The notes: generated from the letters alone by a model not told the origin. Shown: positions 8,388-19,674, counted from the first letter of the stretch. The stretch: DNA of 49,215 nt from an uncultured Pelagibacteraceae bacterium (GCA_902585265.1 CACICY010000005.1:1-49215); one strand, 5' to 3'. Numbers and translations are program-made.

Positions 8388-9477
8388 AATTTCAATTAAA
8401 ACAAGCAATAAGAACTACTCAATAGTAATTGGAAGAGATTTAATTGTTAAAATTGATAAAATTTTAAAAGCTAACAGTCTAAAATTTGATAAATGTTTAA
8501 TCGTTACAGATAAAAATATTCCTCACAAGTTTAAAAGGCTCTTATACAAAAAGTTAAAAACAAATAAACTTGTTAAAATAGAAATTGCAGCATCAGAAAA
8601 AAATAAGAATTACCGAACAATTGAAAAAATTCATAAAGTTTTGTTTGAAAATAGATTTAATAGAGAAGATTGCGTTATTTCTTTTGGTGGAGGAATTATT
8701 GGGGATATAGTTGGGTTTGCATCTAGTACATTCAAAAGAGGCATGAAATTTGTGAATATTCCAACGACTTTACTGGCTCAAGTGGATTCATCCATAGGAG
8801 GCAAAACAGGTGTAAATAATAAATTTGGAAAAAATTTGATTGGAAGTTTTTATCAACCTGATTTAGTTGTTTCTGACATGAATATTTTAGCTTCTTTACC
8901 GGAAAGAGAAATTATTTGTGGATATGCTGAAATATTAAAAAGTAGTATTATAGATAATTTTAATAATTTTCTCTATTTAGACAAAAACTTAAAAAAAATT
9001 TTAAAATTAAAATCACCTTTCATTGAAAGATCCATAATTAAAAGCTGTAATTTAAAAAAAAGAGTTGTAGAAAAAGATGAGAAAGAGAAGAACTACAGAA
9101 AGGTATTAAATTTAGGTCATACCTTTGCTCATGCTTATGAGTCTACTTTAGGTTTTTCTAAAAAATTAAATCATGGAGAAGCTGTAATTTTAGGAATTAA
9201 AAATGCAGTTGAATTCAGTTTTAAAAGAAAAATTCTAACAAAACAAAAATTTAATATTATTTTAAATCATATTAATAGAATAGGGATAAAACCAAAAATT
9301 GAAAAATTATTTAAAAAAAGACATGTGTCTAAAATCATGAATTATATGAGAAGTGATAAGAAAAATAATTCAAATAATATTAACTTAATTTTAGTGAAAG
9401 ATTTTGGAAAAATAATAATTGACTTTCAGATTAATCCTACAAATTTAAAAAAATATTTATCTAGTAGTTTAAATTAA
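8374..9477 (+). CDS. aroB: 3-dehydroquinate synthase
   Basis: AroB converts DAHP to 3-dehydroquinate using NAD and a divalent metal. The 367-residue protein shows the NAD-binding FGGGIIGDIVGF stretch, the IPTTLLAQVDSSIGGKTGVN active-site block, the EILKSSIID helix with a metal-ligand glutamate, and LGHTFAHAYE and LNHGEAV with histidine metal ligands. It overlaps aroK by 14 bases upstream and the convergent bolA by 9 bases downstream. Lysine and asparagine content is very high, in line with the AT bias of the window. Confidence 0.95.
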   Translation: MNTNKISIKTSNKNYSIVIGRDLIVKIDKILKANSLKFDKCLIVTDKNIPHKFKRLLYKKLKTNKLVKIEIAASEKNKNYRTIEKIHKVLFENRFNREDCVISFGGGIIGDIVGFASSTFKRGMKFVNIPTTLLAQVDSSIGGKTGVNNKFGKNLIGSFYQPDLVVSDMNILASLPEREIICGYAEILKSSIIDNFNNFLYLDKNLKKILKLKSPFIERSIIKSCNLKKRVVEKDEKEKNYRKVLNLGHTFAHAYESTLGFSKKLNHGEAVILGIKNAVEFSFKRKILTKQKFNIILNHINRIGIKPKIEKLFKKRHVSKIMNYMRSDKKNNSNNINLILVKDFGKIIIDFQINPTNLKKYLSSSLN

Positions 9478-9729
9478 TTTGATTTGCAACGAATGAATAT
9501 ATTTTTTTAATTCATCATCTAAAATTTTGTAAATAAACCTTGTTGAATATAACTTGCTTTTATTCTTTAACTCATCAGACTCAATTGAAATAACAATATG
9601 AAATTTTCCATCTTCGTTAGATTTGTGATTTTTATGTAAGAATGATTTGTCCTCTATATAAACTTTTGAAATACAATCCTGCGACAAAATTTTTTTTTCT
9701 ATAGTTTCAATTAGTTGATTAATGTTCAT
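9469..9729 (-). CDS. BolA family protein
   Basis: An 86-residue BolA-fold protein: an N-terminal helix (NQLIETIEKKILSQ), then a beta strand and loop, a GKFHIVISIESDEL segment corresponding to the family G-x-H-F-x-(I/V) region, and the C-terminal IHSLQIKL with the conserved histidine that helps bind [2Fe-2S] clusters with monothiol glutaredoxins. BolA proteins act in iron-sulfur cluster handling and iron sensing. Its start is only 20 bases from the divergent J-protein gene, so promoters must overlap. Which BolA subfamily it belongs to cannot be decided by eye. Confidence 0.85.
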   Translation of the reverse strand: MNINQLIETIEKKILSQDCISKVYIEDKSFLHKNHKSNEDGKFHIVISIESDELKNKSKLYSTRFIYKILDDELKKYIHSLQIKLI

Positions 9730-9749
9730 TTTATAAAGTATTATACATC

Positions 9750-10283
9750 ATGAAAAATATTTGCGATTGGAATAATTGCTTGGAGGAAGGTCTTTTTAAA
9801 GCACCTAAAGAAAGAGATAATAGCAAAGATTATAGATTACTATGTTTAAACCATGTTAAAGAATTTAATAAAAGTTGGAATTATTTTAAAGGTATGACTG
9901 ATCAACAAATAATTGATTTTTTAAGGTCTGACATGACTTGGCACAAACCAACACAAAGTTTTAGTTCATCTGATAATTTCTTCAAAGTTCTTTGGAGTAA
10001 TGCTTTAAAAGATGAGATGGATAAATTTAAATTTAATAATGACTTTAATAATATGAATAAATTTAAATTCAATAACAACGATTTAAAAGCCTTTAATATA
10101 TTAGGGATTAGTGTTGGATTAAAGTGGGAAAAAGTTCAAGAAAAATTTAAAAAGCTTGTCAAAAAATTTCACCCTGATATGAATTCTGGAAATAAAAAAT
10201 TTGAAGACAAGCTTAAAGTAATAACTTTGGCTTACACTCAATTAAAAAATACATATAAGGACAAAATTGACACCAAATATTAA
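9750..10283 (+). CDS. J-domain (DnaJ-like) co-chaperone with N-terminal Cys/His cluster
   Basis: The 177-residue protein has a C-terminal J domain (about 112-172) with the diagnostic HPD at 141-143, which stimulates Hsp70/DnaK ATPase. The N-terminal part has C5, C10, C32 and H35 (C-x4-C ... C-x2-H), a plausible zinc site, followed by WNYFKGMTDQQI. This architecture recalls a J-protein widespread in alphaproteobacteria and often next to CobS/CobT (from memory). It lacks the Gly/Phe and zinc-finger regions of full DnaJ, so it is a specialised J-protein. The linker (about 90-110) contains a near-duplicated KFKFNN unit. It overlaps the cobS-like gene by 17 bases. Confidence 0.85.
   Translation: MKNICDWNNCLEEGLFKAPKERDNSKDYRLLCLNHVKEFNKSWNYFKGMTDQQIIDFLRSDMTWHKPTQSFSSSDNFFKVLWSNALKDEMDKFKFNNDFNNMNKFKFNNNDLKAFNILGISVGLKWEKVQEKFKKLVKKFHPDMNSGNKKFEDKLKVITLAYTQLKNTYKDKIDTKY
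10021..10076 (+). repeat. Short imperfect direct repeat in the J-protein linker
   Basis: A 20-base AT-only motif at 10021-10040 recurs with a few changes at 10057-10076, a 36-base period inside the J-protein gene. It encodes two KFKFNN units in the linker ahead of the J domain. It looks like a small in-frame tandem duplication and lies within a predicted flexible, low-complexity linker. Confidence 0.5.
10257..10261 (+). promoter_or_regulatory. Shine-Dalgarno AAGGA that supports a TTG start for cobS
   Basis: AAGGA sits 5 bases before the TTG at 10267, inside the last codons of the J-protein gene. No ATG or GTG lies at a suitable distance, and the next ATG would remove the conserved N-terminal block of CobS. 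This decides the start. Confidence 0.6.
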
Positions 10284-11241
10284 CCATACCCCTGACATAA
10301 AGTTATCTATTAAGCAAACTTTTGGTATCGAGAGTGACATGGAAGTTGATGCATTTTCAAAATCAAGTGAGTACGTCCCTGAAATCGACAAAACTTATAA
10401 GTTTGATAAAGATACAACATTAGCTATTTTGTCAGGATTTTCTTTTAACAAAAGAGTTTTAATTCAAGGATACCATGGAACTGGAAAATCAACTCACATT
10501 GAACAAATTGCTGCTAGACTAAACTGGCCTTGCATAAGAATTAATCTCGATAGTCATGTAAGTAGGATTGACTTAATAGGCAAAGATTCAATTGTAATAA
10601 AAGATGGTAAACAGGTAACTGAATTTAAAGAAGGAATATTACCGTGGTCAATCCAAAATCCTGTGGCCTTAGTTTTTGATGAATATGACGCTGGAAGACC
10701 AGATGTAATGTTCGTTATTCAGAGAGTACTTGAGTCAGAAGGTAGCTTTACTCTATTAGATAAAAATAAAGTAATTAAACAAAATAAATTTTTTAGGCTT
10801 TTTGCAACAACAAATACTGTGGGACTAGGTGATACAACCGGATTATATCACGGGACACAACAAATTAATCAGGGACAAATGGATAGATGGAATATTGTAT
10901 CTACATTAAACTATCTTAGTTTAGATAAAGAAATGGAAATTATATTAGCTAAGAACAAAAATTTAAATAATCCTAAAGGTAAAGAGCAAGTTTCAAACAT
11001 GATAAAAGTTGCTTCACTTACAAGAAAAGGATTTATGGCAGGTGATATATCTACAGTAATGAGCCCTAGAACAGTTTTACATTGGGCAGAAAATTCTGAA
11101 ATTTTCAAAGATATCGGATATGCATTTAGAGTAACATTTTTAAACAAATGTGATGATGCTGAAAAAAACACAATTGCTGAATATTATCAAAGATGTTTTG
11201 GGGATGAACTACCGGAGTCAATGATCAATATTCAAATTTGA
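10267..11241 (+). CDS. cobS: CobS-like AAA+ ATPase (cobaltochelatase subunit family)
   Basis: CobS is a MoxR-type AAA+ ATPase that works with the VWA protein CobT, and classically with CobN, to insert cobalt into hydrogenobyrinate diamide. The 324-residue protein has Walker [10 protein letters not shown] (68-76), Walker B VFDEYDAG, and the sensor region [11 protein letters not shown]. The start is TTG at 10267: it has an AAGGA Shine-Dalgarno 5 bases upstream (10257-10261), and the N-terminus [13 protein letters not shown] matches where known CobS proteins begin, whereas the next ATG would cut into that block. It overlaps the J-protein by 17 bases and cobT by one base (TGATG). Absence of cobN here leaves the true job open. 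Confidence 0.88.
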   Translation: MTPNINHTPDIKLSIKQTFGIESDMEVDAFSKSSEYVPEIDKTYKFDKDTTLAILSGFSFNKRVLIQGYHGTGKSTHIEQIAARLNWPCIRINLDSHVSRIDLIGKDSIVIKDGKQVTEFKEGILPWSIQNPVALVFDEYDAGRPDVMFVIQRVLESEGSFTLLDKNKVIKQNKFFRLFATTNTVGLGDTTGLYHGTQQINQGQMDRWNIVSTLNYLSLDKEMEIILAKNKNLNNPKGKEQVSNMIKVASLTRKGFMAGDISTVMSPRTVLHWAENSEIFKDIGYAFRVTFLNKCDDAEKNTIAEYYQRCFGDELPESMINIQI

Positions 11242-13034
11242 TGAACAAAGAAGATAGTATTAAAGAAAAATTCAAACAAGCCCTTCAATCAACTTACAAA
11301 GTAATTTCAGATGACTATAAAGTTGTCAAAAATAAAAAAAATTTCGAAAAAGTTTATGATATTGGGGAAATTGACAATATTAATGATAAAAATCAATTTA
11401 AGAAACTAAGAGCTGAAACAGATTCTGAGGCTTTAAAAAAGAGATTTTCAAACAGAAAATTATTGGATAAAAACAATCCACAAAATCCCTCATGCAGAAC
11501 ACTCTACCAGCTAGCAGAAAAGGTGAGATATGAATTACTTGGTTCAGAGATGCTAAAAGGAATTTCCAAAAATTTTAGAGAAAATTATAAAAATAGACTT
11601 CAACATCTTAAGCAAGAAAAAATTACAAAAAAAGAAGATACAAATATTGTTGATGCTTTTGAAATTTATATGACAAACAAATTTTTTAATGTCGAATTAT
11701 ATCCAGAAAATAAAGAAATTCTTAAATTTTGGGAGAAAGATTTTAATAAGTCAATTGATAAACATTTTGAATTTTTAAACCAAAATCTAGAAAATCAAGA
11801 AGTGTATAATGCTAAGTTTTCTGAAATTTTAGAAAGTATGGATATATTTGAAAATGATGACACAACTGAAAAAGAAAATGATGAAAATGACGATACGCAA
11901 GATCAAAATAATTCTAACAACAATGAAGACAATGAGAATAAAGACTCTAGCAAAACAAGCGAAGATGAAAATATAAGCCAAGGAATGGATAGTGAGGATG
12001 ATGTAAATGAGTTTAGACTTGAAGATCAGCTTGGTAGTGAAAATAACGAGGATGCCGAGTCAGAAAATGTTATACAAAAAAAAAATTTAAGTGTAAGCGA
12101 TAAAGAATATAAAATATTTACTACTGAATTTGACGAAGTTGCTAAAGCAGAAAGTCTTGATACAGCTGAAGAAATTCAAAAACTGAGAAAAAATTTAGAC
12201 CAACAGCTTACAAGTTTTCAAGATTTAATTACTAAGTTAGCAAATAAATTACAAAGACAATTAATGGCAAAACAAAATCGATCATGGGAGTTTGATCTAG
12301 AAGAGGGATTGTTAGATAGTTCAAAATTACCTAGAATTATCATTGATCCATATAATTCATTGTCATTTAAAAAAGAAAAAGATCTAGACTTTAAAGATAC
12401 AATTGTAACACTTTTAATTGACAACTCCGGATCAATGAGAGGAAGACCAATAACAATAGCTGCAATATGTGCTGATATTTTATCCAGAACCTTAGAAAGA
12501 TGCTCGGTTAAAGTTGAGATACTCGGTTTTACGACGAAAAATTGGAAAGGTGGTAAAAGTCGCCAAGAGTGGAATAAATTGGGTAAAATGAAAAATCCTG
12601 GAAGACTTAATGATTTAAGACACATCATTTACAAAGGTGCGGACTCTCATTGGAGACAATCAAAAAAGAATTTGGGATTGATGCTAAAAGAGGGTTTATT
12701 AAAAGAAAATATTGACGGAGAAGCTATAACCTGGGCATTTAATAGATTAAAAAAAAGAAAAGAGGAAAGAAAAATCCTTATGGTTATTTCAGATGGAGCA
12801 CCAGTCGATGATTCAACATTGTCAGTTAATTCAGGAGATTTTTTAGAAAAAAATTTGAAAAAAATTGTTAAATTTATTGAAAACAAAAGTGATGTAGAAA
12901 TATTAGCTATAGGAATTGGTCATGATGTATCCCGATATTATAAAAAAGCTATAAAAATTTCGGATGTACAAGAACTAGGGGATGTTATGATAGGTCAACT
13001 AAGTGGATTATTTGAAAATAAAAAACTTCACTAA
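11241..13034 (+). CDS. cobT: CobT-like VWA-domain protein (cobaltochelatase subunit family)
   Basis: CobT pairs with CobS in a AAA+/VWA complex. The start is the ATG at 11241, overlapping the cobS TGA by one base; a TTG just before it is not needed. The 597-residue protein has a helical N-terminal half, a long acidic Asp/Glu/Asn/Ser-rich linker (about residues 203-280), then a C-terminal von Willebrand A domain with the metal-site motif DNSGSMRG (near residue 394), the ISDGAP strand and [10 protein letters not shown]. This matches the family layout closely. Its end overlaps the convergent histidine kinase gene by 4 bases. With no CobN visible, a non-cobalamin role, such as a general MoxR/VWA metal-insertion or remodelling machine, is possible. 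Confidence 0.88.
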   Translation: MNKEDSIKEKFKQALQSTYKVISDDYKVVKNKKNFEKVYDIGEIDNINDKNQFKKLRAETDSEALKKRFSNRKLLDKNNPQNPSCRTLYQLAEKVRYELLGSEMLKGISKNFRENYKNRLQHLKQEKITKKEDTNIVDAFEIYMTNKFFNVELYPENKEILKFWEKDFNKSIDKHFEFLNQNLENQEVYNAKFSEILESMDIFENDDTTEKENDENDDTQDQNNSNNNEDNENKDSSKTSEDENISQGMDSEDDVNEFRLEDQLGSENNEDAESENVIQKKNLSVSDKEYKIFTTEFDEVAKAESLDTAEEIQKLRKNLDQQLTSFQDLITKLANKLQRQLMAKQNRSWEFDLEEGLLDSSKLPRIIIDPYNSLSFKKEKDLDFKDTIVTLLIDNSGSMRGRPITIAAICADILSRTLERCSVKVEILGFTTKNWKGGKSRQEWNKLGKMKNPGRLNDLRHIIYKGADSHWRQSKKNLGLMLKEGLLKENIDGEAITWAFNRLKKRKEERKILMVISDGAPVDDSTLSVNSGDFLEKNLKKIVKFIENKSDVEILAIGIGHDVSRYYKKAIKISDVQELGDVMIGQLSGLFENKKLH

Positions 13035-14308
13035 ATACTAATTAAATCTTTATTAAGCCACTCTATTTTAATTTCGGCGCCGCCTCTAGTCTCTGAATTT
13101 CTAATTAAAAGCTTTGCTTTATTTTTTTCTAGTAAAGTTTTTCCTATAAATATCCCTAAACCCAACCCCACTTTAGATTTATTTTTTGATTGCAAAGATT
13201 TTATATAGGGTTCACCAATTTTAGTTAAGATATCTTTAGGGAATCCAGGACCATCATCCTCAATTGATATTGAAGAATTTTCACTATCACTTGTTACTGT
13301 AATGAAAATATTTTTTTTTGAAAATTTATTAGCATTTCCTATAAAATTTCTAATTCCATACACAATCTCAATTGATTTTTGAATATCAAAAGAATTATAA
13401 TTTTGTTCAATGTTAACTATAAAATTTTTGTCAGATATTTCTTGAAAAGAATTTACTACTTCTTTAACATAAATTTCTAAGCTAATATCCTTATCTATAA
13501 AATCATCTTCTATATTTGGATTTAATGATAATTTTTTTAAAATTTCATTACACCTATTAACTTGGCTCAAAAGTAATTCAAGATCTTTAATAATATCTTT
13601 ATTATTTTTAAAATTATTAAATAAATCTTGAGATATGATCTTGATTGTCGACAAAGGTGTACCTAAAGAGTGAGCTGCAGCTGCTGCTTGACCACCTAAT
13701 GAGACTAGTTCTTGTTCTTTTGAAATTACTTCTTGGATTTTGTCAAGGGCATGTTTCCTAACTTTTGACTCATTTCCAAAAGTTAAAGCAAAAAAACTTA
13801 GGAAAATCAGTGCAATAATTAATGCTATGGGAACTGAATAATAATAATAATTACTAAATATGTAATTATTTAGTGGAGATGGTAATTCATTATGAAAAAA
13901 AGTTAATATTATAATTGAAATAATCGTTAGTATGATAAGTAAAATATTTGATTTTATATTCAAACTGTTTGATGCAAAAATACAAGGAATTAGTAGAAAT
14001 ATAGAGAATGGATTTATAGTACCCCCTGTTAAGTAAAGTAAAAAGCTTAATTGTAAAATATCTAAAATTAAAAAAATTAAAGAAATTTTTTCTACTAATT
14101 GGTTTTTTTTAAAAAAATAAAATAAAAAAATATTACTTAATACTCCAGCTAGTACAACAAGGTTTGCTAATATAAAATCAAACTCAAACTTAAAAAGAAA
14201 TGCAACCGAATTAATAGTAATAAATTGTCCAACAATTCCAATCCATCTAAGATTTACATAAGTTGTTTTATTTAGAGGTGATGATTTAGAAGTATTACTT
14301 AACTCCAT
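13031..14308 (-). CDS. regB: RegB/PrrB-type redox sensor histidine kinase
   Basis: A 425-residue membrane histidine kinase. The ATG at 14308 is preferred over the TTG just upstream. About six hydrophobic segments fill residues 20-175, and the loop motif GGTINPF, characteristic of RegB ubiquinone sensing, lies near residues 95-101. The H-box reads [18 protein letters not shown] with phospho-acceptor H213. C253 in [11 protein letters not shown] sits where RegB proteins carry the redox-active cysteine. The ATPase domain has NKFSK (N box), EDDGPGFP (G1) and GLGLGIFIG (G2). RegB senses quinone and redox state and normally phosphorylates RegA to control energy metabolism. No regA is in the window, so the partner is encoded elsewhere. 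It starts 3 bases after the gyrB stop. Confidence 0.88.
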   Translation of the reverse strand: MELSNTSKSSPLNKTTYVNLRWIGIVGQFITINSVAFLFKFEFDFILANLVVLAGVLSNIFLFYFFKKNQLVEKISLIFLILDILQLSFLLYLTGGTINPFSIFLLIPCIFASNSLNIKSNILLIILTIISIIILTFFHNELPSPLNNYIFSNYYYYSVPIALIIALIFLSFFALTFGNESKVRKHALDKIQEVISKEQELVSLGGQAAAAAHSLGTPLSTIKIISQDLFNNFKNNKDIIKDLELLLSQVNRCNEILKKLSLNPNIEDDFIDKDISLEIYVKEVVNSFQEISDKNFIVNIEQNYNSFDIQKSIEIVYGIRNFIGNANKFSKKNIFITVTSDSENSSISIEDDGPGFPKDILTKIGEPYIKSLQSKNKSKVGLGLGIFIGKTLLEKNKAKLLIRNSETRGGAEIKIEWLNKDLISI

Positions 14309-14311
14309 CAA

Positions 14312-16375
<2,064 letters not shown>

Positions 16376-16451
16376 TTATTTGGAAGTTGTCTTTTATAAC
16401 ATTTTTAAAATTTTAAATAAAATCTAATAAAATAGTAAGCTCAGATTTGTT

Positions 16452-16466
16452 AGTGTTATCAACACT
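16452..16466. promoter_or_regulatory. Perfect dyad AGTGTT-ATC-AACACT upstream of gyrB
   Basis: A 6-base perfect inverted repeat with a 3-base centre lies about 85 bases upstream of the gyrB start. The + strand also reads TTATCAACA (16456-16464), one base from the DnaA-box consensus TTATCCACA. No U-run follows on either strand, so it is not an intrinsic terminator. It could be an operator or DnaA contact for gyrB control, or chance in AT-rich DNA. Confidence 0.25.
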
Positions 16467-16510
16467 TATTACTTAATATTTTATTATATTTTATGTTTCT
16501 TAATTATTTT

Positions 16511-16529
16511 AAAAAAATAAGCTTTTTTT
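16511..16529 (-). terminator. Weak terminator-like A/T hairpin after tRNA-Ser
   Basis: Seven A, a 5-base centre, then seven T. On the - strand this falls about 13 bases beyond the CCA end of tRNA-Ser and ends in a T-run. A pure A-T stem is weak, but it is the only terminator-like element between the tRNA and gyrB. Confidence 0.3.
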
Positions 16530-16541
16530 GCACATTACAAA

Positions 16542-16631
16542 TGGCGGAGAGAATGGGATTCGAACCCATGATAGAGTTTCCCCTATACACGCTTTCCAAG
16601 CGTGCGCCTTCAACCACTCGGCCACCTCTCC
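16542..16631 (-). tRNA. tRNA-Ser(GGA)
   Basis: On the - strand the gene opens GGAGAGG and closes with the paired CTCTCC, a G discriminator and an encoded CCA. The D-arm reads GGCCGAGTGGTTGAAGGC. The anticodon arm is CACGC-TTGGAAA-GCGTG with anticodon GGA, reading UCC and UCU serine codons. A long variable arm (ATAG...CTAT) is typical of class II serine tRNAs, and the T-arm contains GGTTCGAATCC. Its 5' end is only 4 bases from the stop codon of the upstream glycosyltransferase, so it must be transcribed from inside or through that gene. Confidence 0.97.
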
Positions 16632-16635
16632 AAAA

Positions 16636-17568
16636 TCAAAGTTCATTTTTAATTTTATGTTCGACCCTAAAATACGAACCTTTATTTAATAAAAATGCAA
16701 AACAAGCTGACAACTTAATATTGTTCACTTTAAATTTATTAATTCTAAATAATAACAAATTAAAAATATTTTTTACTAAACATAAAAATATTAATTTTGT
16801 TATTTTTTTTAATACCAAAGATTTTCTACAGAATTTATTATCAAAATACAGAGACGACCAAGTAAAATGCCATACTCTACTAATGTTCATTGACGATTTT
16901 ATCTCATCAAAATGCGAGCTCCACCCCTTATGATCAACAATCGCATTTGAAATTTTAATAATATTAAATCCGTTTAAAGTAAGCCTTAGACAGATATCTA
17001 TATCTTCCAAGTATACATATATATTATTATCCCACCCGCCAATTTTATTTAAGGCATCAACCTTGATTAGCATAGTAGTTGCATTTACAGCATCTACACA
17101 AAAATCACCACTTGGAAATTGACTAACTTGCTTTTTATTCTTTTTATATAAAAATTCTTTTTTTTGTTTTGAATATTTAAGATCATAAAAATCATATTTA
17201 CTATATTTATAATTGTCATACACAATTGGAACAACCATTCCTGCATTTTTGTATTTTTCAAAACCTATGATTAAATTTTTAATACAATTTTTTCTTAAAA
17301 TGACATCAGGTTGAGTTAATAACATGTAAGGAGTTTTTACTTTTTCTAAAGCATAATTAAAGGTTTTTCCCAACCCTACATCGCCAATATTAAAATATAT
17401 ACAATTTGAAAAATTTTTGATTTTATATTTTAGATTGTCGTTATAACTATTATCTATAATTAAAATATTAAGTTCAGATGGAATACTTTTAATGTTTTTA
17501 AAAATTTCATCTCCAGGAAAAAAAGTTGGAAGAACAACCGTGCATAATTCATCAATCTTATTTAACAT
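16636..17568 (-). CDS. Family 2 glycosyltransferase (rhamnosyltransferase-like)
   Basis: A 310-residue GT-A fold glycosyltransferase. The N-terminus [14 protein letters not shown] with [12 protein letters not shown] is the nucleotide-sugar-binding start, [10 protein letters not shown] takes the place of the DxD metal site (a pattern common in rhamnosyltransferase-like GT2 proteins), and [11 protein letters not shown] provides the catalytic acid region. The C-terminus is Lys/Phe/Leu-rich with a possible amphipathic membrane-associated helix. It probably adds a sugar to a surface polysaccharide or lipid-linked glycan; donor and acceptor are unknown. It starts 5 bases after the epimerase stop and ends 4 bases before tRNA-Ser. 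Base composition is even more AT-rich than the neighbours. Confidence 0.85.
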   Translation of the reverse strand: MLNKIDELCTVVLPTFFPGDEIFKNIKSIPSELNILIIDNSYNDNLKYKIKNFSNCIYFNIGDVGLGKTFNYALEKVKTPYMLLTQPDVILRKNCIKNLIIGFEKYKNAGMVVPIVYDNYKYSKYDFYDLKYSKQKKEFLYKKNKKQVSQFPSGDFCVDAVNATTMLIKVDALNKIGGWDNNIYVYLEDIDICLRLTLNGFNIIKISNAIVDHKGWSSHFDEIKSSMNISRVWHFTWSSLYFDNKFCRKSLVLKKITKLIFLCLVKNIFNLLLFRINKFKVNNIKLSACFAFLLNKGSYFRVEHKIKNEL

Positions 17569-17573
17569 TTTAA

Positions 17574-18419
17574 TTAGATATAATTATCTATAATTTTTGA
17601 TATTCCTTCTTCTAAACTAAATTTAGGTTTCCAAAATTTAAATAAATATCTGTCAGCTTTATTTTTTTTATTTAATTGCACGCTATCTTTCAATTTTGAT
17701 GGAATTATCTTAATTTTTATATTTTTTTTAAGAAGTAATTTTTTAATAATATTTGCAACATAAATAATTTTTACGTATTTGGTAGATGTTAAATCAATGC
17801 TTTTTTTTAGTCTTTTTATTTCTTTATACTTAAGCATTATTTTTTCTAAGCCAATACAACAATCCTCTGCATACAAAAAATCTCTTACTTCCTGACCGTC
17901 GGTAAGCATATTAATTTTCTTTTTCTTAATTCCTTTTAAAATAAAATCTGTAATTACATGAGACTTATTTAAATCATGCTCAATTCCATAAACATTCCAA
18001 AACTTAACAACTAAACCATCTAATATTTGAGAGTATTTTTCACCTAAATTTTTTAAAATACCATAATTGGAATATGTCATATTTGACATTTGACTGCTTG
18101 CAAATAAAAAAGGTTTTTTAAATTTTTTTACCATCGTAAATGTATTTTCCATGATCCTTATATTGTTAGATAAAAATTCAAAAGTATTTTGATATTTTTT
18201 TAAATATCTTGATCCTCCTACATCAAAGGCTAGAAAATAAATGAAATCTGATTTTTTAATTTTAGAAATTAATAATTTATTATTAAATTTTCTTAAATCT
18301 TGATTATTTTTTTCTACAATATCAAAACCCATAACATCATAATTTTTACTTTTTAAATAAGATTTTAAGTGTAATCCTACCTGACCTTCAGATCCAAGAA
18401 TTAAAATTTTTTTTTTCAT
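17574..18419 (-). CDS. NAD-dependent epimerase/dehydratase (extended SDR)
   Basis: A 281-residue extended short-chain dehydrogenase/reductase acting on nucleotide sugars. The NAD site is GSEGQVG near the N-terminus, with D at the end of beta-2 (VMGFDIV). The catalytic serine region is FASSQMS, and the YxxxK pair is YGILK. The NVYGIEHD segment matches the substrate-loop region of sugar epimerases. Likely product: a modified nucleotide sugar for the glycosyltransferase encoded 5 bases downstream. The exact reaction (4-epimerase, reductase or dehydratase) cannot be told. It starts 36 bases from a divergent glycosyltransferase gene. Confidence 0.85.
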   Translation of the reverse strand: MKKKILILGSEGQVGLHLKSYLKSKNYDVMGFDIVEKNNQDLRKFNNKLLISKIKKSDFIYFLAFDVGGSRYLKKYQNTFEFLSNNIRIMENTFTMVKKFKKPFLFASSQMSNMTYSNYGILKNLGEKYSQILDGLVVKFWNVYGIEHDLNKSHVITDFILKGIKKKKINMLTDGQEVRDFLYAEDCCIGLEKIMLKYKEIKRLKKSIDLTSTKYVKIIYVANIIKKLLLKKNIKIKIIPSKLKDSVQLNKKNKADRYLFKFWKPKFSLEEGISKIIDNYI

Positions 18420-18455
18420 TATGATTAAAAATACTTATACTAATAAATTAAACTT

Positions 18456-19673
18456 ATGAGTAAAAAAAGAATATTTTTTATAGAAACTTTACTTACACAT
18501 GGTGTAGGCCATCATCTTGATAATTTAATAGAATCAACACTTTTTTTTAAAGATAATCACAAATTTGATATTAACTGGTTATTAAATGAGAAATTTGAAA
18601 AAAAAAATCTTTATATACCAGAAAAGGTAAAAATTTATAATTTATTTAGTAGTAAGAAAAATAGTAATCTTAAATTATTATTTAGAAATTTTATATTTTT
18701 TTTTAAGTATTTATTTATTTTTACAAAACAAAGAAAAATTTTTCATTTCTTAAATGCTATTATAAAAAATTATTTTACTATTCCATTTTTTTTTAATTTA
18801 AAGGCTTACAATTTTTTTTTAAGTCAAAACTTTACTAATGATGATGTAATTATTATTCAAAGTTGTAGACCAAAAGAAGTTGAATTAATCAATTTTCTTT
18901 CATTTTTTTTTAATGAGAGGCCAAAAATTATTTTAAGAATATTATATCCACCTAAAAAAAATGGATTAAAAAATTTCTACTACTTTGTTGATGAACTAAA
19001 AAAAAAAGATTTTAATGTTAAAATTTTTACAGAAGTAGAAACAACAAAAAAATATATTATGGAAAGATCAGACTATGATATAAAAAATTTTACTCAAATC
19101 TATGATTTTTATAAAAGATATAATAATTCCATCTTCACAATAGGTTTTCTTGGTGAGTCTAGAGTTGACAAAGGATTTAATAAATTACCTGATTTAATAA
19201 GGTTAGTTTTAAAAAAAATTCAAAATATAAATATTATTATCCAGTTTTCTGAGAAAATTTATCCTGAAACAGAAAAGTACAAAAAAGAGATAATTGAATT
19301 ATCAAAATTTAATAGAGGTATAAAAATAGTTTACGGTTATTTAGATTATTATGAATATAGAAAATTGTTAAAAGAAATAAATATAATGCCAATTTTATAT
19401 GATGCAGATAAGTTAAATTTTGTAGGATCTGGTTTATTTTATTCTTGTATTACTCATGAGATACCAATCATAATACCAAAATCAGCCTCGTTAATTAAAA
19501 ATGATTTAAAATATAAAAGTTTCTTAGAAGCAAATACAATTGAAGAATATGCTGATAGTATATATAAAATTTCAAAAAGTTATGAGTTTTATCTTAATGA
19601 ATGTAAGAAATTATCAAATTATTATAAAGAAAAAATCTATTCTGATCCACTCATGAAGGAGGTAATTAATTAA
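18456..19673 (+). CDS. Glycosyltransferase, probable GT-B fold
   Basis: A 405-residue protein. The N-terminus IFFIETLLTHGVGHHLDNL looks like the acceptor-domain start of GT4-like enzymes. The second half begins FTIGFLGESRVDKGFNKLPDL, the typical nucleotide-sugar domain entry of GT-B glycosyltransferases, and continues to GYLDYYEYRKLLKEINIMP and LNFVGSGLFYSCITHEIPII, corresponding to the donor-binding and E-x7-E-like region, though the glutamates are not clear. It is extremely rich in Phe, Lys, Ile and Asn from A/T homopolymers. It is divergent from the SDR/GT2 pair and ends one base before the convergent lepA stop. Likely surface glycan synthesis; substrate unknown. Confidence 0.7.
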   Translation: MSKKRIFFIETLLTHGVGHHLDNLIESTLFFKDNHKFDINWLLNEKFEKKNLYIPEKVKIYNLFSSKKNSNLKLLFRNFIFFFKYLFIFTKQRKIFHFLNAIIKNYFTIPFFFNLKAYNFFLSQNFTNDDVIIIQSCRPKEVELINFLSFFFNERPKIILRILYPPKKNGLKNFYYFVDELKKKDFNVKIFTEVETTKKYIMERSDYDIKNFTQIYDFYKRYNNSIFTIGFLGESRVDKGFNKLPDLIRLVLKKIQNINIIIQFSEKIYPETEKYKKEIIELSKFNRGIKIVYGYLDYYEYRKLLKEINIMPILYDADKLNFVGSGLFYSCITHEIPIIIPKSASLIKNDLKYKSFLEANTIEEYADSIYKISKSYEFYLNECKKLSNYYKEKIYSDPLMKEVIN

Positions 19674-19674
19674 G

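Noticed and set aside
12218..12628. 136-residue open frame on the - strand inside cobT
   Set aside because: It is antisense to the conserved VWA domain of CobT, with no independent ribosome site or recognisable motif.
16493..16933. 146-residue open frame on the + strand
   Set aside because: It runs across the tRNA-Ser gene in antisense and through the end of the glycosyltransferase; its protein is a translation of a tRNA complement and has no domain.
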